43,408 nucleotides of DNA from Microcaldota archaeon (GCA_021827525.1 JAKAVJ010000030.1:1-43408), one strand, 5' to 3'. Numbered from the stretch's first letter, positions 31,674 to 39,651 are shown. The notes: generated from the sequence alone by a model not told the origin. Program-made: numbers and translations.

Positions 31674-32375
31674 ATGGAATTTTTCACGTTAGACATGAAA
31701 GCGACTGCTTCTGCAGTGGCCATGGGCGTACTGATAATATACCTTGGCGGCGGATTCGGCCTATATTTCTTCCTAGCAATGCTTATGTTTCTTGTGCTTT
31801 CAGGCGTAGTTAGCTATGTAGGGAGAGCATACAAGCAGAAGAAGAGGCTTTTCGAGAGGGTAAGGACCACCAGGAACGTTATTGCCAACGGGCTTTGCCC
31901 TACTGCCATAGCACTTCTTTTCTATATATCCACCAATTGGTTCTCGGGTGCATACGGGATTCTGATATTTGCCGCATTCGTAGGGTCGGTGGCGGCAATA
32001 ACATCGGACAAGTTCAGCAGCGAGCTCGGCGTGCTTGACGGCATGCCCACGCAGCTCATATCATTCAAGAAGGTAAAGAAAGGTGTTTCAGGAGGCGTTA
32101 CAGCGATAGGATTGATGTCAGGGCTTTTGGGCTCTGCGCTGATTTCAATAACCCCATTGCTTGTATATGGGCAGCTTTCGCGGGCTTTCGGACCGGGCAT
32201 CTGGTATGTCGTGCTGGCTGCGCTGGCCGGCGGGTTCTTCGGCACGTTGTTCGATTCGATATTGGGCTATTATGAGGAGAAGGGAGTAGGAAATAAGTAC
32301 ACCTCGAACTTTTTTGCAAGCGTCGCCGGCAGCGTTGTTGCTCTGTTGATTGCTGTCTGGCTGATCCCGCTTTAG
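31674..32375 (+). CDS. DUF92 membrane protein, polyprenol-phosphate-kinase-like
   Basis: 233 residues, about six transmembrane helices, of the DUF92/TIGR00297 family. Hallmarks: RTTRNVIANGLCPTAIALLF, ITSDKFSSELGVLDGMPTQL, VKKGVSGGVTAIGLMSGLLG and a C-terminal FFGTLFDSILGYYEEKGVGN. The plant member VTE6 phosphorylates phytyl phosphate, and the family is distantly related to dolichol and CTP-type lipid kinases. In an archaeon a geranylgeranyl-phosphate kinase role is a reasonable guess, consistent with the prenyl enzymes at 20.5 and 38.4 kb, but unproven. Confidence 0.86.
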   Translation: MEFFTLDMKATASAVAMGVLIIYLGGGFGLYFFLAMLMFLVLSGVVSYVGRAYKQKKRLFERVRTTRNVIANGLCPTAIALLFYISTNWFSGAYGILIFAAFVGSVAAITSDKFSSELGVLDGMPTQLISFKKVKKGVSGGVTAIGLMSGLLGSALISITPLLVYGQLSRAFGPGIWYVVLAALAGGFFGTLFDSILGYYEEKGVGNKYTSNFFASVAGSVVALLIAVWLIPL

Positions 32376-32415
32376 ATGTGCATAAATCTAAATTCTTAGG
32401 ATACGATGCTTGTAT

Positions 32416-32808
32416 ATGCAGCCTAAAAATGCATACAGGAACGCGTTGTCGGGCAAATGCGAGCTGTGCAGCCGCGAAGCCAAGCACACGTGCAGGTTTT
32501 GCCATAGGAGGGTGTGCGACCTGCATTATGACTCTATGCGCGACATGTGCGTGATATGCGCTAGCAAGGGTAAGGCACCAGTGCAAGCTGGAAGCAAGGG
32601 CACGCCCAAGAGGTTGATGCAGCTTATACCCGGCAGCATATGCGCAGTATGCAGCAAAGAAGCAAAACACGTGTGCAAGAACTGCGGAAGAAGCGTATGT
32701 GACGACCATTATGTAGCAAATGAGGGCCTGTGCATAATGTGCCACATAAAAAACGAGCGCGAAAAGATGAAGGAAGATGCCAGGCAAAACGCCGATGACG
32801 AAAAATAG
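32416..32808 (+). CDS. Tandem zinc-finger protein
   Basis: 130 residues from ATG 32416 (a TTG lies two codons upstream). Two copies of one zinc-binding module: GKCELCSREAKHTCRFCHRR with VCDLHYDSMRDMCVICA, and SICAVCSKEAKHVCKNCGRS with VCDDHYVANEGLCIMCH. Each has CxxC-x5-H/C-CxxC-x4-CxxH-x-CxxC, a cross-brace arrangement resembling B-box or HIT-type fingers. A basic linker (KGTPKRLMQ) joins them and the C-terminus is charged. Likely an RNA- or protein-binding adaptor; function unknown. Confidence 0.82.
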   Translation: MQPKNAYRNALSGKCELCSREAKHTCRFCHRRVCDLHYDSMRDMCVICASKGKAPVQAGSKGTPKRLMQLIPGSICAVCSKEAKHVCKNCGRSVCDDHYVANEGLCIMCHIKNEREKMKEDARQNADDEK

Positions 32809-32818
32809 TAACATATGT

Positions 32819-34114
32819 TTACGACCTTGATATTGCGGCCGTCATACAATGCACGCCACCGTAGCCTCCGGTGAGGTTTTCGACATCGATGACTTCAAAG
32901 TCTATGCCAAAATCCCTTCCTATGGCCCTATTAGGGAATATGTCCCTTGGACTCATTTTTGAATATTCCCTCTTCATTTCGTTGAACAGGCTTCCATATG
33001 TACTCGGATCTGCATCGGCTTTGCCCTTCAGGTCCTTGAGCACCAGGGGCATGTTGCGCGAAGCGTCTGCGGCAAGTATCATATTGTCATTAATGCAAAG
33101 GAAATTGGTTGCATATGACATCTGCTCTGCCAGTGAGATGTCAATAATGTTGAAGCCCTTGCCTTTCAGATAATTGTACAGGTTCTGCCTAGTTCTCTCT
33201 TTTGAGTATATGCCTTTGGACGATCTGAAGTATACATCTACGCTGGCGCTCTTAAGCAGAGTTGATGGGCCTACAGCAGTAGAACTGCCGGCAATGTTGA
33301 GATAGGTATCAAGGTGCATGTCTATCATCGGTTCTATGCTGGCTGACGGGATCAAAGGATGCCTTGGCCTGTGCACAACAGCAATCTCGCTGTAGCCTGA
33401 ACCTGAAGAGAGAAACTGCTCGATGCCTAAAGCATTGGTCCTGCTGCCGCGCCCTATGAGTGCGAAATCTCCCATAGGCATGAAATCGCCGCCTTCTATG
33501 GTCGCAGGGCGCTTTGCTGCCCCTGCAATAGGGGCTCTGATGGCCTTCCATAGCAACGACGTCAGCTCTGTTTCGTGCGCCCTTTGCTGCGCAGACATGC
33601 TGCCAATGAATATGCCAGCATCGGAGACCATCTGCTGGTCCCTCATAAAGTACAGGTTGCTCAGGGGTGCCACCCCTATGTGGCTCGATATTGCACTCCT
33701 CGCGGCACCCAATCTTGTGTCTATGATGGGGCGCATGATGAGCATGTCGAGGAAATGGTTGGAATCATAATATTGTACTTGCGATGCCAATGCGGATTTT
33801 GCCGCCTCTACCTGCTTGCTGCTGCCCACATAACCGATTGAATTGAGGGCCATGCGCTGCAACTCGGCCCTAATTTCCGCATGTGCGTCTGCAGCGCCTA
33901 ATATTTCGTTATCCAGCCTTATGACTTTGACTTTGAATTTCTCCTTCAATGTCTCTACTAGCAAGTCGTGCTCGTTGCGCGCCTTGTATCGGTTGAACGG
34001 CCGCTCGTAGAGCGAGGCCTTAGGATTAAGCAGGCCGAAGAACATTTCCATTCCGGGTTTGTGTACTGCGACTTCCTTGAGATGATCCCATTCAGCGCGT
34101 ATCTTACCGATCAC
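32819..34114 (-). CDS. arcA: Arginine deiminase
   Basis: 431 residues from GTG 34114. It hydrolyses arginine to citrulline and ammonia. Family motifs in order: HLKEVAVHKPGMEM, DMLIMRPIIDTRLG then PLSNLYFMRDQQMV (substrate Arg), TIEGGDFMPMGDFALIGRGS, DMHLDTYLNI with the active-site His and Asp, and the C-terminal GGYGGVHCMTAAI carrying the nucleophilic Cys. The frame is open to TTG 34138, but the TATA-like TTTTTATAC near 34150-34158 puts transcription near 34127, favouring GTG 34114 or 34123. No ornithine carbamoyltransferase is nearby, so the pathway partner is unknown. Confidence 0.92.
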   Translation of the reverse strand: MIGKIRAEWDHLKEVAVHKPGMEMFFGLLNPKASLYERPFNRYKARNEHDLLVETLKEKFKVKVIRLDNEILGAADAHAEIRAELQRMALNSIGYVGSSKQVEAAKSALASQVQYYDSNHFLDMLIMRPIIDTRLGAARSAISSHIGVAPLSNLYFMRDQQMVSDAGIFIGSMSAQQRAHETELTSLLWKAIRAPIAGAAKRPATIEGGDFMPMGDFALIGRGSRTNALGIEQFLSSGSGYSEIAVVHRPRHPLIPSASIEPMIDMHLDTYLNIAGSSTAVGPSTLLKSASVDVYFRSSKGIYSKERTRQNLYNYLKGKGFNIIDISLAEQMSYATNFLCINDNMILAADASRNMPLVLKDLKGKADADPSTYGSLFNEMKREYSKMSPRDIFPNRAIGRDFGIDFEVIDVENLTGGYGGVHCMTAAISRS

Positions 34115-34215
34115 ACAGACCACAGCAAGTATATGCAATGACGTGTATAAAAATGTTGGTCTGAAGACATGCGCAAGGGTTAAAAAGCGTGCGTTGAATA
34201 TAACGTTGTGCTGGC

Positions 34216-34863
34216 ATGCCCGGAAATAATAGTGTAGTTGTATCCCTCGGTGGGTCGTTCATTTTTGCAAACATTGACAAGGTGAAGCATCTCAAAGCCA
34301 TGCTGCAGCGCAGGCACTTGAGCGCGGCGCTTGTCACTGGCGGGGGAACGCTGGCAAGGGAATATATAGGCTTCGCCAGGGGGATTGGTATCAAGGGGGA
34401 CAGACTGCACGAAATAGGCATAAGATCCACCATGCTCAATGCATTCATAATATCGGAATACTTCAAGTGCAGCTATTATGCTGGAGACCCGAGGAGTATC
34501 GGCAGAATAACCAGAACTGTTGCTATGGGGGGCTACAAGCCAGGGTGGACCACTGACGTATGCGCTGCATATGCGTGCGTCTCTTCAGGATCGAGGCTTC
34601 TGTTCAATATTTCGAAGGAAAGGGGCGTTTTTGACAAGGATCCGGGCAGGTTCAAGGACGCAGAGCTGCTGCACAGAATGCGATTCGAGGACCTTTATGG
34701 GCTTACAGGGAGCAGAAGAAGGCCAGGCATGAACTACATATTCGACCCCATGGCAGCGAGGATATGCGAGAGGCATGGGATAGAGGTTATAGTGACGAGT
34801 TCGATAAGTGACATATCAAAGCGCATCGATGGCCTGCGGATCCGCGGCACTATAATACAATAA
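34216..34863 (+). CDS. pyrH: UMP-kinase-like amino acid kinase family protein
   Basis: 215 residues, matching the short archaeal UMP kinase in the amino-acid-kinase superfamily. Motifs: VVVSLGGSFIFANIDKVKHL, ALVTGGGTLAREYIGFARGI, VAMGGYKPGWTTDVCAAYAC and LFNISKERGVFDKDPGRFKD. UMP kinase phosphorylates UMP to UDP for RNA and pyrimidine synthesis. Because it is divergently paired with arginine deiminase, carbamate kinase was considered, but the length and the GWTTD stretch fit UMP kinase better. Confidence 0.85.
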   Translation: MPGNNSVVVSLGGSFIFANIDKVKHLKAMLQRRHLSAALVTGGGTLAREYIGFARGIGIKGDRLHEIGIRSTMLNAFIISEYFKCSYYAGDPRSIGRITRTVAMGGYKPGWTTDVCAAYACVSSGSRLLFNISKERGVFDKDPGRFKDAELLHRMRFEDLYGLTGSRRRPGMNYIFDPMAARICERHGIEVIVTSSISDISKRIDGLRIRGTIIQ

Positions 34864-35008
34864 TTGATAAGAAAACAGCAATAGGGGGCGCATAATTAGG
34901 TACGAAAAAATGGCAGAAACATATTTAAAGGTTACCAGAGATGCTGAAACAGGTGAATTACATGGAAGGACAAAACAGCGGTTAAATACTTAAATACTAA
35001 CTGGTGAC

Positions 35009-35080
35009 ATCCTACCACCCGTAAACGGCGTGGGATTTCCCGCTCACTTTGTTAATTGTCTAATTATTAGCATGAGCGGT
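35009..35080 (+). mobile_element. Possible IS200/IS605-type end or remnant (two adjacent hairpins)
   Basis: The sequence TGACATCCTACCACCCGTAA, then CGGCGTGGGATTTCCCGCTC, resembles the terminal hairpin region next to tnpB in many archaeal IS200/IS605 elements. Hairpin one pairs 35015-35021 with 35026-35033 (one bulge); hairpin two pairs CCGCTCA (35040-35046) with TGAGCGG (35073-35079). No transposase gene remains. The rest of the 34864-35096 gap has a 27-codon ORF (34910-34990) of doubtful status and TATA-like TTAAATACTTAAATA just upstream of the hairpins. Confidence 0.4.
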
Positions 35081-35096
35081 TTCCTCTATTTTGTTA

Positions 35097-36512
35097 TTAG
35101 GAGTAGCCTATGCGCTCCTTGGGTTCGATTACCTTGTTCTTGACCAGGTTCTCATACTGCATGCTGTACGCATTGTCGAATTTCCTGTAGTTTATGCTGC
35201 CTATAAGCACTTGCCTCACTACTATATACCTGGCCTTTATCCCGCCGAGTATGCTTATGAGGGAATTGCCCGTATCCTCCATCGCCCCCTCTTGGTATAC
35301 TGGCATGACATACATTATGCCATCAGGTGTCTCGAAGTCGCATATGTATGAGAACCTGTTTGTGAACGCCTCCTGCTCCTCGATTATGTATCTCCTGTGC
35401 GTATCCCTTGTCTGCATGAACATTTTCTTGTTTATTATGTCGAGCAGTATTATGCCTACATATTTAAGGTAGGGGTTTGAGAGTGATATCGTAGGGCGCA
35501 ATATGGCTGGAACATCTCCTGTTGTTAGCTTGCTATAGGCATTTTTGGCACTGCCAAGGGGCAGCACGTACTTCTTGTCTATCTCTGAGAAGCTAGCTGT
35601 GCTGTCGGCGTTGAGCTCTCGGAGGATGGCGTATTCCCTATACAACAGGTCGTGCACGGATGGCCTTGGATTGCGCTTAGATCTTGTCCACACCTTATCC
35701 TTGAGCACATCGAAGAACCGGTCCCTGAACGGCACAAAGCCGTAGCTCTGGTCTACCGGCGTTACCGTCCATATCGCTGATACGCCCACGAATGCCTCGT
35801 GCCTGCGTATCCTGTCCAGCAATATGTTCAATGTATAGTTGTTCTCGGCTACGCAGTACATCATGAGGTCGTAATCCCCTTTTGTGAGCATAGCAAGCTG
35901 AACCAGCCCTTCGCTATCGAGCGCGGCCTTGATGGTCTCTGGGCTAGGCTCTGAATCAATGAACTTCACGAATATGAAATAAGTCGAAAAGCCTATCGCG
36001 GTAGGGTTGATTTCTATTGTGTAATGTATGCCCAGCGAAGCTTCCAGCTTCTTCAGCCTGTAGGGCACGCTTTGGCTCTTCATGCCCGCTATCCTGCCTA
36101 TTGAACTGTAAGAAAGCCTCGAGTTCATGCTCAACGCCATGAGCACCTTTGCGTCCTCCAGGTTCAGGCGTAGCTGAGTCTCTGCTGTGGGTGCTTGTGC
36201 GCTGCTCTTCTTTATTTCTGCCTCTAGTGCCTCTATGCGCTTGAGATACGTATGCTCAAGCTCTCCTTTGCTCTCTGCCCTATGCCTCGCAGGCACTATG
36301 ATGCCATCGCTAGTTATCCAGCCAAGGTAGTTGGTTTTCTTCCTTGACCTGCCTATGTTGGGATCGTACCTGCTCGTAGCCTCGAAGATGCAGAACCGCT
36401 TGTTGAGGTACTTGAGCTCCACATGAGCCCCATATGCAAGTTTCAATGATTCGAAGGCAATTTTTATTTTTTCTGGGGGCTGCATTGGCATCACATCAAG
36501 GGCATCAGGCAT
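35097..36512 (-). CDS. Multidomain Lrp/AsnC-like regulator
   Basis: 471 residues, much longer than a normal Lrp protein (about 150). The N-terminal 70 residues (ELKYLNKRFCIFEATSRYDP, KKTNYLGWITSDGIIVP) resemble the front of some archaeal transposases; a short coiled-coil (EALEAEIKKSS) follows. Residues about 118-260 are Lrp-type: helix-turn-helix LNLEDAKVLMALSMNSRLSY, SIGRIAGMKSQSVPYRLKKL, then a RAM-like alpha/beta domain. A second helix-turn-helix-like unit (LLYREYAILRELNADSTASF) and a second RAM-like region fill the C-terminal half. Start could be ATG 36512 or ATG 36485 (GTGAT upstream). Target unknown. Confidence 0.75.
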   Translation of the reverse strand: MPDALDVMPMQPPEKIKIAFESLKLAYGAHVELKYLNKRFCIFEATSRYDPNIGRSRKKTNYLGWITSDGIIVPARHRAESKGELEHTYLKRIEALEAEIKKSSAQAPTAETQLRLNLEDAKVLMALSMNSRLSYSSIGRIAGMKSQSVPYRLKKLEASLGIHYTIEINPTAIGFSTYFIFVKFIDSEPSPETIKAALDSEGLVQLAMLTKGDYDLMMYCVAENNYTLNILLDRIRRHEAFVGVSAIWTVTPVDQSYGFVPFRDRFFDVLKDKVWTRSKRNPRPSVHDLLYREYAILRELNADSTASFSEIDKKYVLPLGSAKNAYSKLTTGDVPAILRPTISLSNPYLKYVGIILLDIINKKMFMQTRDTHRRYIIEEQEAFTNRFSYICDFETPDGIMYVMPVYQEGAMEDTGNSLISILGGIKARYIVVRQVLIGSINYRKFDNAYSMQYENLVKNKVIEPKERIGYS

Positions 36513-36720
36513 AGAATACCATATATTTAAACATGCCTGTTGATTTTGCCCTTAATTACTAATATATACACATGAGTATTCTATTATTATAAAACGATGG
36601 GTATATAAATCAGTATGTTGATAATAATATGGTATTTATATTAATGAATTGTGAATACTATTAATAATTTTATTCAATATGTATGATTGCATTTATATAA
36701 AAGGTTATTCATAATAATTA
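36513..36720. promoter_or_regulatory. Very AT-rich divergent promoter region
   Basis: About 208 bp that are markedly more AT-rich than the surrounding DNA, with many TATA-like runs (CATATATTTAAAC near 36520, GTATATAAATC near 36602, CATTTATATAAAAGG near 36690) and AGTATTC/GAATACT arms. It probably drives the Lrp-like gene to the left and the small genes to the right. No ORF is supported. Confidence 0.45.
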
Positions 36721-36906
36721 ATGGCTTTCGGGCGATTGTGGATGGACGCTGATGTAAAAACAGAAAAATATGCTCATGCCTATCCGTACGGATTTGACAT
36801 GCCTACTTTTTCTTTCCCACCCAAATTTGCATTTATGCGTTTCCTCGTAAACCCGAAATATATGGTGCGTGCTGGCTTAACGGCACGCACCGCCACCACC
36901 CTTTGA
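36721..36906 (+). CDS. Small ORF of uncertain status
   Basis: 61 residues (MAFGRLWMDADVKTEKYAHA, then YPYGFDMPTFSFPPKFAFMR). A good TATA box at about 36690-36703 would place transcription right at its ATG, as for a leaderless mRNA. The composition (Phe, Pro, Met-rich) matches no family, and its last third is a perfect hairpin, so this may instead be the leader of the following genes. Confidence 0.35.
   Translation: MAFGRLWMDADVKTEKYAHAYPYGFDMPTFSFPPKFAFMRFLVNPKYMVRAGLTARTATTL
36864..36891 (+). other. Strong RNA hairpin
   Basis: GGTGCGTGC (36864-36872) pairs perfectly with GCACGCACC (36883-36891); two further pairs (T-G, G-C) extend the stem to 11 with a six-base loop. It sits 30 nt before the start of the gene at 36922 and lacks a U-run, so attenuation or a structured leader is more likely than termination. 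Confidence 0.7.
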
Positions 36907-36921
36907 ATTTAGGTGATACTT

Positions 36922-37125
36922 GTGAGTATATTTAAAAGAAAACAAAGCTCTGTAGTGGCTGAAAACAGGGAAGGCGAAGCACTAAGCATGGTAGTGACGG
37001 GCGAGAATTCATGGAGGATCGTGTATGCGGACAAGAATGCAGGCCCGCGTCGCGCAAGAACTGAGGCAAGGAAAGCTATTGCTGAAAATAGGATGGGTCC
37101 GTATAGGATATATTTCAACAGATGA
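36922..37125 (+). CDS. Small basic protein of unknown function
   Basis: 67 residues from GTG 36922, preceded by GGTGAT at five bases. Basic ends surround a strand-like middle (ALSMVVTGENSWRIVYADKN) and a helix (RRARTEARKAIAEN). Its TGA overlaps ATG 37122 of the next frame (ATGA), indicating translational coupling. No family recognised. Confidence 0.6.
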   Translation: MSIFKRKQSSVVAENREGEALSMVVTGENSWRIVYADKNAGPRRARTEARKAIAENRMGPYRIYFNR

Positions 37126-37130
37126 TTGCC

Positions 37131-37424
37131 ATGGCAAGCCAGAAAGATGCCCGAAGATACTACAGATATGCCAACGGCGGCAACAGGATGTACAGGTTTG
37201 TCATAAATAACCCGAAGGAATACGCAGATCCAGAAACCCTAGCTGAATACTTGATACGCATGGATGCTGTAGCTGAAGTGGATGTTTCTGATTCAGACGA
37301 TTATAGAGGCCTGCTCATAAAGGCCAGATTCCTTCCCGGAAAGGTGCCTTCGGATGTATACGGGTTTATAAGCAGCAGGATAAGCAGGAAGTACGGAAGG
37401 ATAGAAAACGCAAGCACAGGATAA
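37131..37424 (+). CDS. Small protein of unknown function coupled to its upstream neighbour
   Basis: 97 residues from ATG 37131 (ATG 37122, overlapping the previous stop, is also possible). Alpha/beta composition: MYRFVINNPKEYADPETLAE, LIRMDAVAEVDVSDSDDYRG and LLIKARFLPGKVPSDVYGFI. This suggests a small ferredoxin-like fold. Function unknown; likely co-expressed with the 67-residue protein before it. Confidence 0.62.
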   Translation: MASQKDARRYYRYANGGNRMYRFVINNPKEYADPETLAEYLIRMDAVAEVDVSDSDDYRGLLIKARFLPGKVPSDVYGFISSRISRKYGRIENASTG

Positions 37425-37477
37425 CGCTTTTTTTTGAAAAAGGTTTCCCACCCTTATGCATGGCCTTTGGCCATGCA
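37425..37477 (+). terminator. T-run followed by a perfect hairpin
   Basis: A CTTTTTTTTG run follows the stop of the small gene and can terminate transcription. Twenty-five bases on, TGCATGGCC (37457-37465) pairs with GGCCATGCA (37469-37477) over a TTT loop, nine perfect pairs. The hairpin is too far from the T-run to be a bacterial-style terminator; its role is unknown. Confidence 0.5.
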
Positions 37478-37568
37478 GTTACCCAACACATAGCGCAAGA
37501 TATGCCAATATTATTATTAGCCATCTGCGAGTATTAGTGTAGCGGTGCACTATTGAACGGCGAAAGGC

Positions 37569-38342
37569 ATGCGGATCGTTGATTTTCTGTCTGGGATGAA
37601 ACGGAAAGCCATTGATTCCCAGGAAGCTAAGTTTTATGATGGTATTGACAGTGCAAAAAGGATTTTCAAGGTTTTTTCTAGGAAATTCTCCTTTGAGTAC
37701 GATGCAGGCTATGCACACTATTTCTCGGCTTTGGGATTGAAGCCTACAGCGGATTTGGCTGTCATAAGGAATGCGTATAGGGCGATAATCAAAAAATACC
37801 ACCCGGATGTGAACAAGAGCCTCCTCTCTGAGGAGATAACTAGGGAGGCGAACGAAGCATATAGGTTCTTGAGCAATTACAGCATGCATTCTGAGGGGGA
37901 ATCCCTTCAAAAAGGGAGCAAAAGTGCATTGATGGATGCGCTTTCCGAAGAGTATGAAAGGCTTTTGGAGAGAGACTACAATAATCTGAAGAGGTCGCTA
38001 GGCGGCGGATCTGTAGAGAGGTGGTATTATGATCAAGAGGTCGGACGGTTCCTTGACTGGAATAAGCGGAGCTCCCTCGCAGTGGAAAATGCAATAGGGA
38101 ACTTTATGGACTTAGGAAAGAAACTCAGGGCTTTGATAGGCATGGGCAGAAGGCTCATGAAGCACGAGAAGGATGAGCGCAAGATGAAGATGCTCCGAAG
38201 CAGCATTGCAGAGGCCGAATACCTTTATGATAGGCATGTGCGCATAAAAAGGCTTGTTGAAAGGGATGTATTGAAGGAGTTCTATTCCTCGGCAAGGAGG
38301 AACAGCGAAGAGTTCAGCAAACGCATGAAGGCAGGCGCATAG
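37569..38342 (+). CDS. J-domain protein
   Basis: 257 residues. A DnaJ domain lies inside rather than at the N-terminus (about 47-105): HYFSALGLKPTADLAVIRNA, IIKKYHPDVNKSLLSEEITR with the HPD tripeptide, EANEAYRFLSNYS. The remainder is long, charged and helical (SALMDALSEEYERLLERDYN; GRRLMKHEKDERKMKMLRSS), probably coiled-coil. It lacks the Gly/Phe region and zinc fingers of classical DnaJ, so it is a type-III-like co-chaperone; no DnaK is in the window. Confidence 0.86.
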   Translation: MRIVDFLSGMKRKAIDSQEAKFYDGIDSAKRIFKVFSRKFSFEYDAGYAHYFSALGLKPTADLAVIRNAYRAIIKKYHPDVNKSLLSEEITREANEAYRFLSNYSMHSEGESLQKGSKSALMDALSEEYERLLERDYNNLKRSLGGGSVERWYYDQEVGRFLDWNKRSSLAVENAIGNFMDLGKKLRALIGMGRRLMKHEKDERKMKMLRSSIAEAEYLYDRHVRIKRLVERDVLKEFYSSARRNSEEFSKRMKAGA

Positions 38343-38396
38343 TAAACATTTGTGCGTTGAGCATATAACTTGGTAAATGCGTTTTTGGCGTGGCAA

Positions 38397-39449
38397 TCAC
38401 ACGTTCCTTTTTGCAGTATAGCCTATCGACTCAATGGCTATCTCTTTCAGCTTCGATTCGGGCAAGTCCGATGAGAGACGCTTGAACGATTCTACTGCCT
38501 GCGACACCAAGGCGTCGGCATCTTTCTGAGCAAGTTGCAGGGCATGGAGCTCGTTGAAAAGGTTTAGCACCCACGATACCTCCTCTTCTGTTTTCGCTGA
38601 CCTGTCTTTCATGTATATTGCTTTGAGCTTATCCAGCTGCGCTTGGCTTGCATTCTGCACTGCGTGCCACAGTATTATTGTCTTTACGCCGTCGCGCACG
38701 TCGTTGCCTATGCTCTTTCCAAGTGTCGCCTGGTCAGATGCGCAGTCTAATATATCGTCCTTTATTTGGAAGGCGTTCCCTGCAGGCACTCCGTATTCCT
38801 TTATAGATGACACAGTATCGGCATCTGCGCCTGCTATTATTGCACCGCACTGCATTGGACCGTACACCGAATAGTATGCGCTCTTGGCGTGTATCGATTT
38901 GAAATAGTCTTCCTTGGTGAATTTTGTTATGTCATTTACTTCGCGCGTAAGCCTAATGTCGAGGTATTGCCCTTGATGGGTCACTATCATAGTATCGTAG
39001 AATTTGCTAAAATAGGCATTGCCGCGCTCTTCGCCGAGCTTCCTTGCGGCGTCATGTGCAATTCTCCAAGTTATTACATGCACCATGCTCCCTGCAGTTA
39101 TGGCGTGCCTTTCGCCGAATAGAATATGGGCTGCCGGTCCGTTACGCCTTACTGTGTTGCCATCCATCCAATCGTCGTGCATTAGAAAGTAGTCTTCTGA
39201 GGCCTGCTGCGCTACGGCAGGCAACACTGCGTCTTCATCGACACCACCGTATAGCCTGTTCCAGAGCATTATGTAGCTAGGTCTCCTATACTGGCCCTTC
39301 CTTTCCGTGTATGTCATTGCCATCTTATTAAATTCTGCTGGGCCAGACGTTGGGAAGTATGATACAAGGCGGTTGTATATATCATCCTTATAAAGGGCGA
39401 TGAATTCCCTGAAACTGCCTACATTGTCAATATTGCGGTTAACTGCCAT
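38397..39449 (-). CDS. Polyprenyl (geranylgeranyl-type) diphosphate synthase
   Basis: 350 residues from ATG 39449, which has GGTGA at five bases; GTG 39464 is part of that element. Trans-isoprenyl diphosphate synthase: first Asp-rich motif FLMHDDWMDGNTVRR and second IKDDILDCASD, with RRPSYIML, HQGQYLDI, KSAYYSVYGPM and the closing basic residues. It builds the C20 or longer chain used for archaeal lipids. Chain length cannot be fixed from the motif. Fits the UbiA enzyme at 20.5 kb and the tetraether-synthase-like enzyme at 6.9 kb. Confidence 0.93.
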   Translation of the reverse strand: MAVNRNIDNVGSFREFIALYKDDIYNRLVSYFPTSGPAEFNKMAMTYTERKGQYRRPSYIMLWNRLYGGVDEDAVLPAVAQQASEDYFLMHDDWMDGNTVRRNGPAAHILFGERHAITAGSMVHVITWRIAHDAARKLGEERGNAYFSKFYDTMIVTHQGQYLDIRLTREVNDITKFTKEDYFKSIHAKSAYYSVYGPMQCGAIIAGADADTVSSIKEYGVPAGNAFQIKDDILDCASDQATLGKSIGNDVRDGVKTIILWHAVQNASQAQLDKLKAIYMKDRSAKTEEEVSWVLNLFNELHALQLAQKDADALVSQAVESFKRLSSDLPESKLKEIAIESIGYTAKRNV

Positions 39450-39531
39450 TATAATCACCACCATTTTGTATGCAAATGAATTAATAGATGAACACGAATT
39501 CGACTAATGACGTTTTAATTGCCTGTTGCGG

Positions 39532-39651
39532 CTAATCGGCCATTGCCTTGCTGCCCCTGCCTGAGCGCTTCAGCTTTGAAAGCCGGTATAGGGCCTTTTC
39601 ATACAGGTAGAAGGCGATAGCGTCGGAAATCAGTGTAGATGATAGCAACAT
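39532..39651 (-). CDS. Possible 39-residue membrane-associated peptide
   Basis: ATG 39651 to TAG 39534-39532: MLLSSTLISDAIAFYLYEKA followed by a basic tail (LYRLSKLKRSGRGSK). A GTATATATC TATA box lies about 60 nt upstream on the same strand (plus-strand 39709-39717). No clear ribosome binding site. It could be a real small protein or the end of a lost gene. Otherwise the 39450-39756 gap shows no gene. Confidence 0.3.
   Translation of the reverse strand: MLLSSTLISDAIAFYLYEKALYRLSKLKRSGRGSKAMAD

Noticed and set aside
34216-34863. Carbamate kinase completing an arginine deiminase pathway
   Set aside because: At 215 residues it is about 90 residues too short for carbamate kinase and carries the archaeal UMP kinase GWTTD stretch.
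36513-36720. Replication origin
   Set aside because: AT-rich with short inverted arms, but no origin-recognition-box repeats and no Orc1/Cdc6 gene nearby.
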